From JAXDMU01 sp963762435 (GTDB lineage: Bacteria; Pseudomonadota; Alphaproteobacteria; ATCC43930; CGMCC-115725), in assembly GCA_963762435.1 (NCBI GenBank), contig CAVXLN010000008.1, forward strand, positions 1-64,000: a DNA stretch of 64,000 nucleotides. The letters run 5' to 3'. Made by a program: the position numbers and the translations under genes. A model generated the notes under the pieces. That model was not told the origin of the DNA, did no database searches, and was given only the letters and a program-made list of their open reading frames with translations. Shown here one piece after another: positions 36,608 through 45,842 of the stretch (within the stretch, counting starts at the first letter, position 1; the number at the start of each line of letters is the position of its first letter).

Positions 36608-36638
36608 GTTGCAGCCCCGAGTGGCGGTCCATATATAA
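36608..36638 (+). promoter_or_regulatory. Candidate sigma-32 promoter of dnaK
   Basis: GTTG (36608-36611), 17 bases, then CCATATATAA (36629-36638). This fits the alphaproteobacterial heat-shock pattern (CTTG, 17-18 bases, CyTATnT) apart from one mismatch in the -35. It lies about 90 bp before the dnaK start, and DnaK is a classical RpoH target. Confidence 0.5.
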
Positions 36639-36725
36639 CCGACGGGCGGTGCCAAGCCGCTCATCTTGGGGGAACCGGCGGTGCCCTGAGGGGCCGCTAT
36701 TCCTGCTAAACTTAATGAGGCGCTC

Positions 36726-38679
36726 ATGAGCAAAGTTATCGGTATCGATCTCGGCACGACCAATTCTTGCGTCGCGGTCATGGAAGGCAAGAGCGCGAAG
36801 GTGATCGAGAACAGCGAGGGTGCGCGTACCACCCCCTCGATGGTCGCCTTCACCGATTCCGGCGAGCGGTTGGTGGGGCAAGCCGCCAAGCGTCAGGCCG
36901 TGACAAATCCCGAAAATACCTTCTTCGCGATCAAGCGGCTGATCGGCCGCCGGTTCACCGACCAGGTCGTCAAGAAGGATGTCGATCTCGTCCCCTACAA
37001 GATCATCGGCGCCGACAATGGCGACGCGTGGGTGGAGAGCCGCGGCACCAAGTATGCGCCGTCGCAGATCTCCGCCTTCATTCTGCAGAAGATGAAGGAA
37101 ACCGCCGAAGCATATCTCGGCGAGCCGGTGACGCAGGCGGTCATCACGGTGCCGGCCTATTTCAATGACAGCCAGCGCCAGGCGACCAAGGATGCCGGCA
37201 AGATCGCCGGCCTCGAAGTGCTGCGCATCATCAACGAGCCGACCGCGGCGGCCTTGGCCTATGGCATGGAACGGCGCGGTGCCGGCACGATCGCGGTCTA
37301 TGACCTTGGCGGCGGCACTTTCGACGTCTCGGTCCTCGAGATCGGCGACGGCGTGTTCGAGGTGAAGTCGACCAACGGCGACACGTTCCTGGGCGGCGAG
37401 GATTTCGACAAGAACATCATCGACTACCTGGCCGACGAGTTCAAAAAGGAGCAGGGCATCGACCTGCGCAAGGACCGGCTGGCCCTGCAGCGCCTGAAGG
37501 AGGCAGCGGAGAAGGCCAAGATCGAGCTCAGCTCCTCGATGCAGACCGAGGTCAACCTGCCCTTCATCACGGCCGACCAGGCGGGTCCGAAGCATCTCAA
37601 CATCAAGCTCACCCGCGCCAAGCTCGAGAGCCTGGTCGAGGATCTGGTCCAGCGCACGGTCGAGCCGTGCCGGGCAGCCCTTCGCGATGCCGGCCTCAAG
37701 GCGTCGGACATCGACGAGGTGGTGCTGGTCGGCGGCATGACCCGCATGCCCAAGATCGTCGAGACGGTAAAGCAGATCTTCGGCAAGGAGCCGCAACAAG
37801 GGCGTCAACCCGGATGAGGTCGTCGCCGTCGGTGCCGCCATCCAGGCCGGCGTGCTGAAGGGCGAGGTCAAGGACGTCCTGCTGCTCGACGTGACGCCGC
37901 TGTCGCTCGGCATCGAGACGCTGGGCGGCGTGTTCACCCGGCTCATCGACCGCAACACCACGATCCCGACCAAGAAGAGCCAGACCTTCTCGACCGCCGA
38001 GGACAATCAGACCGCGGTCACGATCCGCGTGTTCCAGGGCGAGCGCGAGATGGCGGCGGACAACAAGCTGCTGGGTCAGTTCGACCTGATCGGCCTGCCG
38101 CCGGCGCCGAGGGGCGTGCCGCAGATCGAGGTGACTTTCGATATCGACGCCAATGGCATCGTCCAGGTCTCGGCCAAGGACAAGGGTACCGGCAAGGAGC
38201 AGCAGATCCGCATCCAGGCCTCGGGCGGCTTGAACGACTCCGAGATCGACAAGATGGTCAAGGATGCTGAATCGCACGCGGCCGACGACAAGAAGAAGCG
38301 CGAGCTGGTGGAGGCCCGCAATCACGGCGAGGCGCTCATCCACTCGACCGAGCGGACGCTGAAGGAATCGGGCGACAAGATCGCGCCGGCCGACAAGCAG
38401 GCCGTCGAGCAAGGGGTGGCCGCCCTTCGCGAGTCGCTGACGAGCGAGGATGCGGCGGCGATCACGGCCAAGACCGAGGCTTTGACCCAGGCGGCAATGA
38501 AGATGGGCGAGTCGCTCTATAAGGCGGCGCAGACCGAGGGACAGGCAGGCCCGACGGCCGGCGGCCCGGACGCGGGTCCGGGCGACGGCGGTCATGAGGC
38601 CGGCCATGGCGCCGACGACAAGGTCGTCGATGCCGATTTCGAGGAAGTCGACGAACGCAAGAAGGGTCAATCGGCCTAA
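36726..38679 (+). CDS. dnaK: Chaperone DnaK, interrupted by a one-base insertion as sequenced
   Basis: Hsp70 ATPase. The N-terminal part (36726-37817) starts MSKVIGIDLGTTNSCVAVMEG and carries the ATPase motifs VPAYFNDSQRQATKDAGKIA, VYDLGGGTFDVSVLEIG and VVLVGGMTRMPKIVE. At 37795-37796 an extra A turns the expected reading KEPHKGVNPDE out of frame and into a stop at 37815-37817. The correct frame resumes at once and runs to 38679 (LLDVTPLSLGIETLGG, then VTFDIDANGIVQVSAKDK and the C-terminal lid). Without the extra base the protein is 650 residues, a normal length. Because DnaK is nearly indispensable, a sequencing error is likelier than a true mutation. Confidence 0.93.
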
Positions 38680-38752
38680 ACGGCGTTCGGCGTATGGCTA
38701 ACCATTCGATGTGGCACCATGCGGGGCGGAACAACCGGACATCACTCTCATC

Positions 38753-38802
38753 CGGCGGGCTTCGGCCCGCCGCCCTCGCCGCCGACCGGTGGCGAGGGTT
38801 TT
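38753..38802 (+). terminator. Double hairpin with T run between dnaK and dnaJ
   Basis: A tight CGGCGGGC/GCCCGCCG stem with a TTCG tetraloop (38753-38772) is followed directly by CCCTCGCC/GGCGAGGG (38773-38780 and 38791-38798) and TTTT. The second stem is a proper intrinsic terminator, which would limit dnaJ read-through from dnaK. Confidence 0.75.
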
Positions 38803-38851
38803 CATTTGACGCGATGAGGATGTCCGGCTGCGCCTCGGTCCGTCGGGATCG

Positions 38852-39994
38852 ATGACGATGGCAAAGCAAGATTATTACGACACTCTCGGCGTGGCGCGCG
38901 GCGCCTCGGCCGACGATCTGAAAAAGGCCTATCGCAAGCTCGCGATGCAATTTCACCCGGACCGCAATCCGGGCGACAAGGCGGCCGAGCACAAATTCAA
39001 GGAAGTGAGCGAGGCCTACGACGTCCTGAAGGACGATCAGAAGCGCGCCGCCTATGACCGGTTCGGCCATGCCGCCTTCGAGAATGGCAGCGCCGGGCCG
39101 CGCGGGGCCGGTGCCGGTGATTTCGGCTTCGCCTCGGGCTTCGCCGATATTTTCGACGAGATGTTCGGCGGCTTCGCCGGTGGCCGCCGCGGACAGTCGA
39201 GTGCCCGCGGCAACGATCTGCGCTACAATCTCGAAATCTCGCTCGAGGAGGCCTTCAAGGGCTCCTCCGCCCAGATCCGCGTGCCCACCTCATTGAGCTG
39301 CGATGCCTGCAGCGGCAGCGGCAGCGAGGCGGGTTCGCGCCCCGTCACCTGCTCGACCTGCAGCGGTAACGGCAAGATTCGCGCACAGCAGGGCTTCTTC
39401 ACGATCGAGCGCACCTGCCCGAGCTGCGGCGGTGCCGGCCGGGTTATCGAGAACCCGTGCAAGGTCTGCGGCGGCCAAGGCCGCGTCCGGCGCGAGAAGA
39501 CGCTGTCGGTCAATATCCCGGCCGGCGTCGAAGACGGCACGCGGATCCGGCTGGCCGGCGAAGGCGAGGCGGGCTTGCGCGGCTCGGCCCCCGGCGATCT
39601 CTATATCTTCCTCACCGTGTCGCCGCATCGCCTGTTCCATCGCGACGGCGCCAACATTCATTGCCCGGTGCCGCTGCCGATGGTGACGGCGGCCTTGGGC
39701 GGCCAGCTGGAGGTGCCGACGATCGACGGCACCCGCGCGCGCGTCACCGTCCCCGCGGGAACGCAGACCGGCGCCCAGTTCCGGCTCAAGGGCAAGGGCA
39801 TGTCGGTGCTGCGCTCGCCGGCGCGCGGCGACATGTATGTCGAGGTCGTGGTCGAGACGCCGGTCGCCCTCACCAAGCAGCAGCAAGAGCTGCTGCGCGA
39901 GTTCGAGCGGCTGGGCGACCGGAACAAGACCAACCCGGAATCCGAGGGCTTCTTCGCCAAGGTCCGGGAGTTCTGGGAAGATCTGAAGGATTAA
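38852..39994 (+). CDS. dnaJ: Chaperone DnaJ
   Basis: A 380-residue type I Hsp40 co-chaperone. J domain at the start with the HPD tripeptide in LAMQFHPDRNPGDKAAE, a Gly/Phe-rich linker (FGFASGFADIFDEMFGGFAGG), then four CxxCxGxG-type zinc repeats (CDACSGSG, CSTCSGNG, CPSCGGAG, CKVCGGQG) and the C-terminal substrate domains. A start at 38858 is equally possible. Confidence 0.96.
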   Translation: MTMAKQDYYDTLGVARGASADDLKKAYRKLAMQFHPDRNPGDKAAEHKFKEVSEAYDVLKDDQKRAAYDRFGHAAFENGSAGPRGAGAGDFGFASGFADIFDEMFGGFAGGRRGQSSARGNDLRYNLEISLEEAFKGSSAQIRVPTSLSCDACSGSGSEAGSRPVTCSTCSGNGKIRAQQGFFTIERTCPSCGGAGRVIENPCKVCGGQGRVRREKTLSVNIPAGVEDGTRIRLAGEGEAGLRGSAPGDLYIFLTVSPHRLFHRDGANIHCPVPLPMVTAALGGQLEVPTIDGTRARVTVPAGTQTGAQFRLKGKGMSVLRSPARGDMYVEVVVETPVALTKQQQELLREFERLGDRNKTNPESEGFFAKVREFWEDLKD

Positions 39995-39998
39995 GGCC

Positions 39999-40634
39999 AT
40001 GTTGTTCGATTTCGCCGAGATCGATCCGCAGAATTGCTACAAGCTGATGGTCTCGACCATCACGCCGCGGCCGATCGCCTGGGTCGTGAGCCAGGACAAG
40101 GCGGGTGCCGTCAACGCTGCACCCTTCTCCTTCTTCAACGCCTTCGCTGGCGATCCGCCGGTGATCGGTGTCGGCGTCGGCAGCCACGCGCCCGGCCGGC
40201 CCAAGGATACGCGCGCCAATATTCGCGAGACGGGTCAGTTCGTCGTCAATCTGGTCGGCGAACGCCAAGCCGAGGCGATGAATGTCACCGCGATCAATTT
40301 CGATCATGGCGTGTCGGAACTGGCCGAAGCCGGCCTGACAGCCGTGCCCTCGACCAAGGTCAAGCCGCCGCGCATTGCCGAAAGCCCGGTGGCACTGGAA
40401 TGCGAGCTGATGCAGATCGTCGATCTCGGCACCGAGAGCGGGCTGGTGCTGGGCCGGATCGTCGCCATGCATATCGCCGACGAGGCGATGATCGATCCGG
40501 CCAAATTCTATGTCGACACGCCGAAGCTGGGCCTCTTGGGCCGCATGCATGGCGCCGGCTGGTACGCGCGCACGACCGACCTCTTCAATATGCCGCGCAT
40601 CCCGCTCGCCGATTGGAAGAAGGCGGCCGAGTAG
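39999..40634 (+). CDS. Flavin reductase-like FMN-binding protein
   Basis: A 211-residue protein of the flavin reductase domain superfamily (split-barrel fold): TITPRPIAWVVSQDKAGAVNAAPFSFFNA near the N-terminus is the conserved flavin-binding segment, with KDTRANIRETGQFVVNLV following. Relatives reduce FMN with NAD(P)H for a partner monooxygenase, but none is nearby. It starts 4 bp after dnaJ and may be cotranscribed. Confidence 0.87.
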   Translation: MLFDFAEIDPQNCYKLMVSTITPRPIAWVVSQDKAGAVNAAPFSFFNAFAGDPPVIGVGVGSHAPGRPKDTRANIRETGQFVVNLVGERQAEAMNVTAINFDHGVSELAEAGLTAVPSTKVKPPRIAESPVALECELMQIVDLGTESGLVLGRIVAMHIADEAMIDPAKFYVDTPKLGLLGRMHGAGWYARTTDLFNMPRIPLADWKKAAE

Positions 40635-40644
40635 CTAATCGGGG

Positions 40645-41280
40645 TCACCACCCAATTCGGGGTTCCGTGCCGACCAAGAGCCGCTGAATATTCGCCTGGT
40701 GGCGCACAATCACATAGGCCGCACCCACGATCGCCATCAGCAAAAAGGCGATCGGCTGATGGAAGATCACCATCAGCAGGATCGCCGCCACTGCTGCCGA
40801 AACCGAGCTCAGCGAAACGATCCGCGACGCCGCCAAGACGACACCAAAGCTGATCGCGACGCCTAATCCCACCTGCCAAGACATGGCCAGCAGCACGCCC
40901 AGGCCCGTCGCTGCCGATTTGCCCCCCGTAAACTGAATCCAGATCGATCGGCTGTGCCCCAATACCGCCATCAGCGCCGCAGCTGCGATGGCCCAAGGGA
41001 GCGAGGCTTCCGGTGCGGCGGCGACCACCCCAGGCAATGAATAGAGCCAGCGGACGAAAGCAACAGCGGCAACGCCCTTCAGCAGATCGATCAGCAGCAC
41101 CGCCGACGCCGGGACTTTGCCCAACGTCCGCAAGACATTCGTGGCTCCAGTGGATTTGGAACCGTGCTCTCGAATATCGATCCCTTTCAGCAGCTTACCC
41201 AACCAATAGCCAGTTGGGATCGAACCGCACAGATAGCCGATCACTGCACCCAAGACGCCGTATCCGATCCAAGCCGCCAT
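40645..41280 (-). CDS. plsY: Acyl-phosphate:glycerol-3-phosphate acyltransferase PlsY
   Basis: A 211-residue inner-membrane enzyme making lysophosphatidate from acyl-phosphate and glycerol 3-phosphate. Family motifs are GYLCGSIPTGYWLGK (15-29), the phosphate-binding SKSTGATNVLRTLGK (about 41-55) and GHSRSIWIQFTGGKSAATGLG (about 104-124), with about six hydrophobic helices. The segment LKGIDIREHGSKSTGATNVL and the end HQANIQRLLVGTEPRIG are worded like cyanobacterial PlsY rather than like usual alphaproteobacterial PlsY, and the DNA seems less GC-biased than its neighbours. Confidence 0.93.
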   Translation of the reverse strand: MAAWIGYGVLGAVIGYLCGSIPTGYWLGKLLKGIDIREHGSKSTGATNVLRTLGKVPASAVLLIDLLKGVAAVAFVRWLYSLPGVVAAAPEASLPWAIAAAALMAVLGHSRSIWIQFTGGKSAATGLGVLLAMSWQVGLGVAISFGVVLAASRIVSLSSVSAAVAAILLMVIFHQPIAFLLMAIVGAAYVIVRHQANIQRLLVGTEPRIGW

Positions 41281-41299
41281 GTGGGAAGCCTCGCTGCCG

Positions 41300-42037
41300 C
41301 TAATCGGGGAAAGCCGCGTCGGCGGGAAACCCGTCCGCCACGGTCCAGGCGAGATGGCGATCGGTGCGCAGCCGCTTCGTCCAACGCCCGTCGCCGTCAT
41401 AGCGGTAGCGGATGTAATCCGTGACGAGCGGCAGATCGGCCGGCAGCGGCTCATCATCCTTAAGCGCCTTGACGCGCGGATCGTCGAAATCGGGATGGCT
41501 CGACACTTCCCGGATCGCTTCGGCATCGTCGGGCCGGTCGGGCCGCCAATCGATGCGGCGGGCATGGACGAGCGTGATCGCGATCGCGCCGCCCTTGCCG
41601 TCCGGCAAGGATTGAAAAGCGATCTTGTCGCCCCCGACCGAGAAGAAATAGGTGATGAAACCGGCATAGTCGCCTTCGCCGGTGCTGCAATCATCGATCA
41701 GCGTCCAGATCGACCCGTCGCCTTGATGGATCGGCGCCACCTGGCCGAGCTCGCAATCGAGCCGGTGCTCGCTCAGCACCGCGCCGCCGCGATCGACCAG
41801 CCGCATCACGGCGCGCTGGAGCGGCGTCGCCGCGATCGAGGCGGCCAATGCCGCCGGCTCCTTGCTGCCGCCCCACATCGACGGGCGCAGCGCCGGCGTG
41901 ATCCGCGCATCCTCATAAAGCTCGACCCGGCGATCGCCGCCGACCGGCACGCTCGAAGCCAGTGCCAGCCCGTCCGGCGTCGCAGGCTTGCAGCCGGCGA
42001 GCGCCAGGAGCAGGGCGAGGCCTGCGGCTCGCCTCAG
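41300..42037 (-). CDS. Hypothetical lipoprotein with apparent CTG start
   Basis: A 245-residue secreted lipoprotein. The signal peptide RRAAGLALLLALAGC is complete only if translation starts at the CTG at 42037, which overlaps the preceding stop as CTGA; no ATG, GTG or TTG is available nearby in that frame. The mature part has several paired cysteines (LDCELGQ, LIDDCSTGEGDY) and a repeated beta-type layout but no family I recognise. It lies downstream of glnD and a glycosyltransferase-like gene, with both junctions overlapping, and is likely coexpressed with them. Confidence 0.7.
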   Translation of the reverse strand: MRRAAGLALLLALAGCKPATPDGLALASSVPVGGDRRVELYEDARITPALRPSMWGGSKEPAALAASIAATPLQRAVMRLVDRGGAVLSEHRLDCELGQVAPIHQGDGSIWTLIDDCSTGEGDYAGFITYFFSVGGDKIAFQSLPDGKGGAIAITLVHARRIDWRPDRPDDAEAIREVSSHPDFDDPRVKALKDDEPLPADLPLVTDYIRYRYDGDGRWTKRLRTDRHLAWTVADGFPADAAFPD

Positions 42038-42789
42038 GCCGGATCGGGCTGCTGACCCAGCTGGGTCGCGAGATCGCCCGAAAACTGAACCGAGCCGACA
42101 TGAACGAGCCGGCTCGACGCATCGGCCCAGATTTCGCCGCCCATCGCGGTCCAACGTGCGCAAAAGCTGTAATCCTCGCTGAGATAGCTGCCGGTTGCCT
42201 GATCGATCATGCAATCGAACAGCGCATATCGGTTCTCGCTGGGGCCGATTTCGTCGGCGGCAGCATATTGGTGCCGGAATTTGAGCTCGGGATAGCGTTG
42301 GCACATGGCTTCGAGCACAGCGCGCCGGATCATCAGGAAGCCGGTGCCGGCATAGCGAAGCTTGATGAAGCCGTCGCGGGTCGCGATCCGGGTCCGATCC
42401 TCGACATCGAGCACATAATCGAGGCTGGCCGCGGCAAGATCGGTCCGGCCGGCCGCGGCGAGGCTGGCCGCCTTGCGCCAATTGACCCGCTTGATCGGAT
42501 AGACCGCGGCCGTGACATCGGCATCGAAATCGAGGAGCCGGAACACCTGGGCCGGCTCGAAGCCGATATCGGCGTCGATGAAGAGCAGATGCGTCATGGC
42601 CGGGTCGTCGAGGAAATTGGCGACGAGATTGGCGCGTGCCCGCGTCACCAGCGCGTCGCCGCCCATCATCTGGGTCTTGAGCTCGACATTGCGCTGCTGG
42701 CACGCGAAGAGCAGCTTCAGGAGCGAACCGGCATAGACCGCGGTCACCATGCCGCCGAAGCAGGGTGTGGCGATGAACAGCTTGGTCAT
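42034..42789 (-). CDS. Glycosyltransferase-like protein of unknown specificity
   Basis: A 251-residue soluble protein. It starts MTKLFIATPCFGGMVTAVYAGSLL and contains the acidic LLFIDADIGFEPAQV (about 68-82), a likely DxD metal-binding site of a GT-A type fold, then RYAGTGFLMIRRAVLEAM, features shared with phage- and capsule-associated glycosyltransferase-like proteins. The function is not established. Its start overlaps the glnD stop by 4 bases (ATGA). Confidence 0.72.
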   Translation of the reverse strand: MTKLFIATPCFGGMVTAVYAGSLLKLLFACQQRNVELKTQMMGGDALVTRARANLVANFLDDPAMTHLLFIDADIGFEPAQVFRLLDFDADVTAAVYPIKRVNWRKAASLAAAGRTDLAAASLDYVLDVEDRTRIATRDGFIKLRYAGTGFLMIRRAVLEAMCQRYPELKFRHQYAAADEIGPSENRYALFDCMIDQATGSYLSEDYSFCARWTAMGGEIWADASSRLVHVGSVQFSGDLATQLGQQPDPA

Positions 42790-45695
42790 GTGAGGGCGGG
42801 CGCTTTCGCGCGGACGGGATTGCCCTCCTCGAGCACCTGGGTCAGCGCCCGGCGGATCTGCCTGAGCTTTACCTCATGCTCGACCTTCAGGCCAAACACG
42901 TCCTTCACATAGAAGACGTCGACGACCTTCTCGCCATATGTCGAGATCTTGGCCCCGGAGATCTGGACCCCCTGCGAGGTCAGCGCGCGGGTCAGATCGA
43001 ACAGCAGCGCCGGCCGATCCCGGCCATTGACCTCGATCACGGTATGCGCACCCGACGCCTTATTGTCGATCAGCACGCGCGGCGGCACGGTGAAGACCCG
43101 CGTCCGGCTGGGATATGCGGCTTCGCGCTTGAGCTGGGCGACCGGATCGAGCTGGCCGGACAGCACATTCTCGAGCAGGACGGAGAGCTTCGCCAGCTTG
43201 TCGGGCCGGTCGAAGGCGCCGCCGCCCGGGTCCTGCACCCAGAAAGTATCGAGCGCCATGCCGTTGGTCATGGTGACGATGCGCGCATCGACGATCTTGG
43301 CGCCCGCCACCGACAGCGCGCCGGCGATCCGCGAGAAGAGGCCGGGATGATCGCCGGTATAGACCGTAACCTCGGTCACCGACCGCATGGTGTCGACCCG
43401 GCTCACCACCGTGACCGGCGCCTTGTCCTGATCGGCCCGGCGCATCATCCGGGCATGGCGCGCCAGCGTCTCGGCGTCCGACGACAGCCAGTAATAGGGA
43501 TAGCCGCGTTGCGTGAAGGCCGCGAACTCGGCATCGCTGAAATCGGGCAGCAGGGCGCGCACCTGCTCCTGCACATGGGCGATGCGTTCGTCGCGCGCGG
43601 CCGTCACGACACCGCCCGACATCACCTCGTTGGCGCGGTGATAAAGCTGGCGCAGCAGCGCCCCTTTCCAGCCATTCCAGACCTTGGGGCCGACGGCACG
43701 GATATCGGCGGCGGTCAGGCACAGGAGCAGCTTCAGCCGCTCCGGCGATTGAACGATTCCGACGAAATCCTGCACCGTCTTCAGATCGTCGATATCGCGC
43801 TTGAAGGCGGTCCGGCTCATGACGAGATGGTGGCGCACCAGCCAGGCCGCCGTCTCCGTCTCCTCGGCCGTGAGGCCAAACCGTGGCCCGAGCTTCTCGG
43901 CAATGCGCTCGCCGATCTCGGAATGGTCGCCGCCGCGCCCCTTGGCGATGTCGTGCAGCAGCACCGCGACATAGAGCGCGCGCCGCGAGGTGATGCTGTC
44001 GATGAGCGAGGTGATAAGCGGCAACTCGTCCTTGAGCTCGCCGCGTTCCATCCGCGTCAGCATGCCGATGGCGACGATCGTATGCTCGTCGACCGTGAAG
44101 ACATGATACATGTCGTACTGCATCTGCGCCACGACCCGGCCGAAATCCGGCACGAAGCGCCCGAACACGCCGGCCTCGTTCATCCGCCGGAGCGTGATCT
44201 CGGGATCGTTGCGCGAGGTCAGGATCTCTAGAAACAGCCGATTCGCCTCGGCATCGACCCTGAGCTTGGCATCGATCAGCTTCAAGGACTGGGCGGCCAC
44301 CCTGAGCGCCTTCGGATGGATGTCGAGTTTGTGACTCTGCGCCACATAGAAGAGCCGGATGAGATTGACCGGATCCTCCATGAAGGCATAGTCGCTCGCG
44401 ATCGACAGCCTGCCGCCATCGACCTTGAAGCCTTCGAGATTGCGATTGGCGCTGCTCGGAATCAGCCGGCGCCAGAGCGAGGTCGGCCGCCGCTTCTGCT
44501 CGGCCTCGAGGGCGGCGATGAAGATGCGGGTGAGATCGCCGACATCCTTCGCGATCAGGAAGTAATGCTTCATGAAACGCTCGACGCCGCGCGAGCCGGC
44601 ATGGTCGGTATAGCCCATGCGTTTGGCCATCTCGGCCTGGATATCGAAGGTGAGGCGCTCTTCCGGGCGGCCGGTCAGGTAATGAAGATGGCAGCGCGCC
44701 GTCCAGAGGAACATCTGGTCGCGCTCGAATCGGCGCGCCTCGGGGGCGGTCAGCACGCCGCGCTCGACCAGCTCGCCCAGCGTCTCGACCCGGAAGAGGT
44801 ATTTGGCGATCCAGATCAGCCCGTGGAGGTCGCGTAAGCCGCCCTTGCCCTCCTTGATATTGGGTTCCAGCACATAACGGCTGTCGCCGAGCTTCTGATG
44901 CCGGTCGTCGCGCTCGGCCAGCTTGGCATCGACGAAAGCGATGCCGCTGCCTTCGACGATCTCCTCGATGAAGCGCCGGCGCAGGGTGTCGAACGGGCCG
45001 GCATTGCCGGCGACGAGGCGCGCTTCGAGAATCGAGGTGCGAATGGTGAGGTCAGCCGTCGCCTGGCGCAGCGATTCGTCGATCGAGCGCGTCGCATACC
45101 CGACCTTGAGACCGATATCCCAAAGCGCATAGAGCAGGAACTCGACCGCCTGCTCGGTATGCGGCGTCGGCTTGTAGGACATCAGGAACAAGAGGTCGAT
45201 GTCGGATTGCGGCGCCAGCTCGCCGCGGCCATAGCCGCCGACGGCGCAGATCGACAAAAGCTCGCCGGCCGTGGGGTTGGAAACCGGAAAGACGCGCCGA
45301 TTGACGATCCGATAGAGCGCCCGGATCACCACATCCATAAGATGGGCGTTGGCGGCGACGCATTGCGCCCCGTTCTGGGTCGCGAGAAAGCGCCGCTCGA
45401 TCTCGGCTCGGCCGGCCGTCAGTGCGGATTTCGCGACATCGACGATATGTCGGCGCATCGCCACGGGTGCCGAATCCGCACTGGCATCGAGCTCGGCATC
45501 GAGCGCCGCCGCATCGATGATGGCATCGGCCTCCTTGACATGGCCGGTCAGGCCGAACGGCATGATTGCGGCGATGGGCGTCGCTTCGGTCAGCGAGATT
45601 TCGCGCGCAGCCGGAACGGTCGTGACGGAGTCGGCAGAAGGCGCCGCGATCGGTGCGGGCGTTGCCGTCCCCCGTCGACGCCTGATTCCGCGCAT
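42786..45695 (-). CDS. glnD: [Protein-PII] uridylyltransferase / uridylyl-removing enzyme
   Basis: A 969-residue bifunctional sensor of glutamine that uridylylates PII proteins. Domains: nucleotidyltransferase with GGYGRGELAPQSDIDLLFL (about 153-171), a central helical region, an HD phosphohydrolase with LLHDIAKGRGGDHSEIG (about 577-593), and two C-terminal ACT domains (about 772-850 and 884-960). All diagnostic residues are present and length is normal. The gene controls nitrogen assimilation. It heads a coupled trio with the glycosyltransferase-like and lipoprotein genes. Confidence 0.96.
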   Translation of the reverse strand: MRGIRRRRGTATPAPIAAPSADSVTTVPAAREISLTEATPIAAIMPFGLTGHVKEADAIIDAAALDAELDASADSAPVAMRRHIVDVAKSALTAGRAEIERRFLATQNGAQCVAANAHLMDVVIRALYRIVNRRVFPVSNPTAGELLSICAVGGYGRGELAPQSDIDLLFLMSYKPTPHTEQAVEFLLYALWDIGLKVGYATRSIDESLRQATADLTIRTSILEARLVAGNAGPFDTLRRRFIEEIVEGSGIAFVDAKLAERDDRHQKLGDSRYVLEPNIKEGKGGLRDLHGLIWIAKYLFRVETLGELVERGVLTAPEARRFERDQMFLWTARCHLHYLTGRPEERLTFDIQAEMAKRMGYTDHAGSRGVERFMKHYFLIAKDVGDLTRIFIAALEAEQKRRPTSLWRRLIPSSANRNLEGFKVDGGRLSIASDYAFMEDPVNLIRLFYVAQSHKLDIHPKALRVAAQSLKLIDAKLRVDAEANRLFLEILTSRNDPEITLRRMNEAGVFGRFVPDFGRVVAQMQYDMYHVFTVDEHTIVAIGMLTRMERGELKDELPLITSLIDSITSRRALYVAVLLHDIAKGRGGDHSEIGERIAEKLGPRFGLTAEETETAAWLVRHHLVMSRTAFKRDIDDLKTVQDFVGIVQSPERLKLLLCLTAADIRAVGPKVWNGWKGALLRQLYHRANEVMSGGVVTAARDERIAHVQEQVRALLPDFSDAEFAAFTQRGYPYYWLSSDAETLARHARMMRRADQDKAPVTVVSRVDTMRSVTEVTVYTGDHPGLFSRIAGALSVAGAKIVDARIVTMTNGMALDTFWVQDPGGGAFDRPDKLAKLSVLLENVLSGQLDPVAQLKREAAYPSRTRVFTVPPRVLIDNKASGAHTVIEVNGRDRPALLFDLTRALTSQGVQISGAKISTYGEKVVDVFYVKDVFGLKVEHEVKLRQIRRALTQVLEEGNPVRAKAPALT

Positions 45696-45842
45696 TGCCG
45701 ATCATCCTCCCAAAGCTTGGCGGCATTCAAGGTGCGACGCGGACGCCGCGAAGGAAAGCGCAAAGATGCCCCCGGAAGCCAGCCATGACTCGTCCGGCTG
45801 AAAAGCGATCAGCTTTTGCCATCCTTCGGTTAAGATCGCGTC

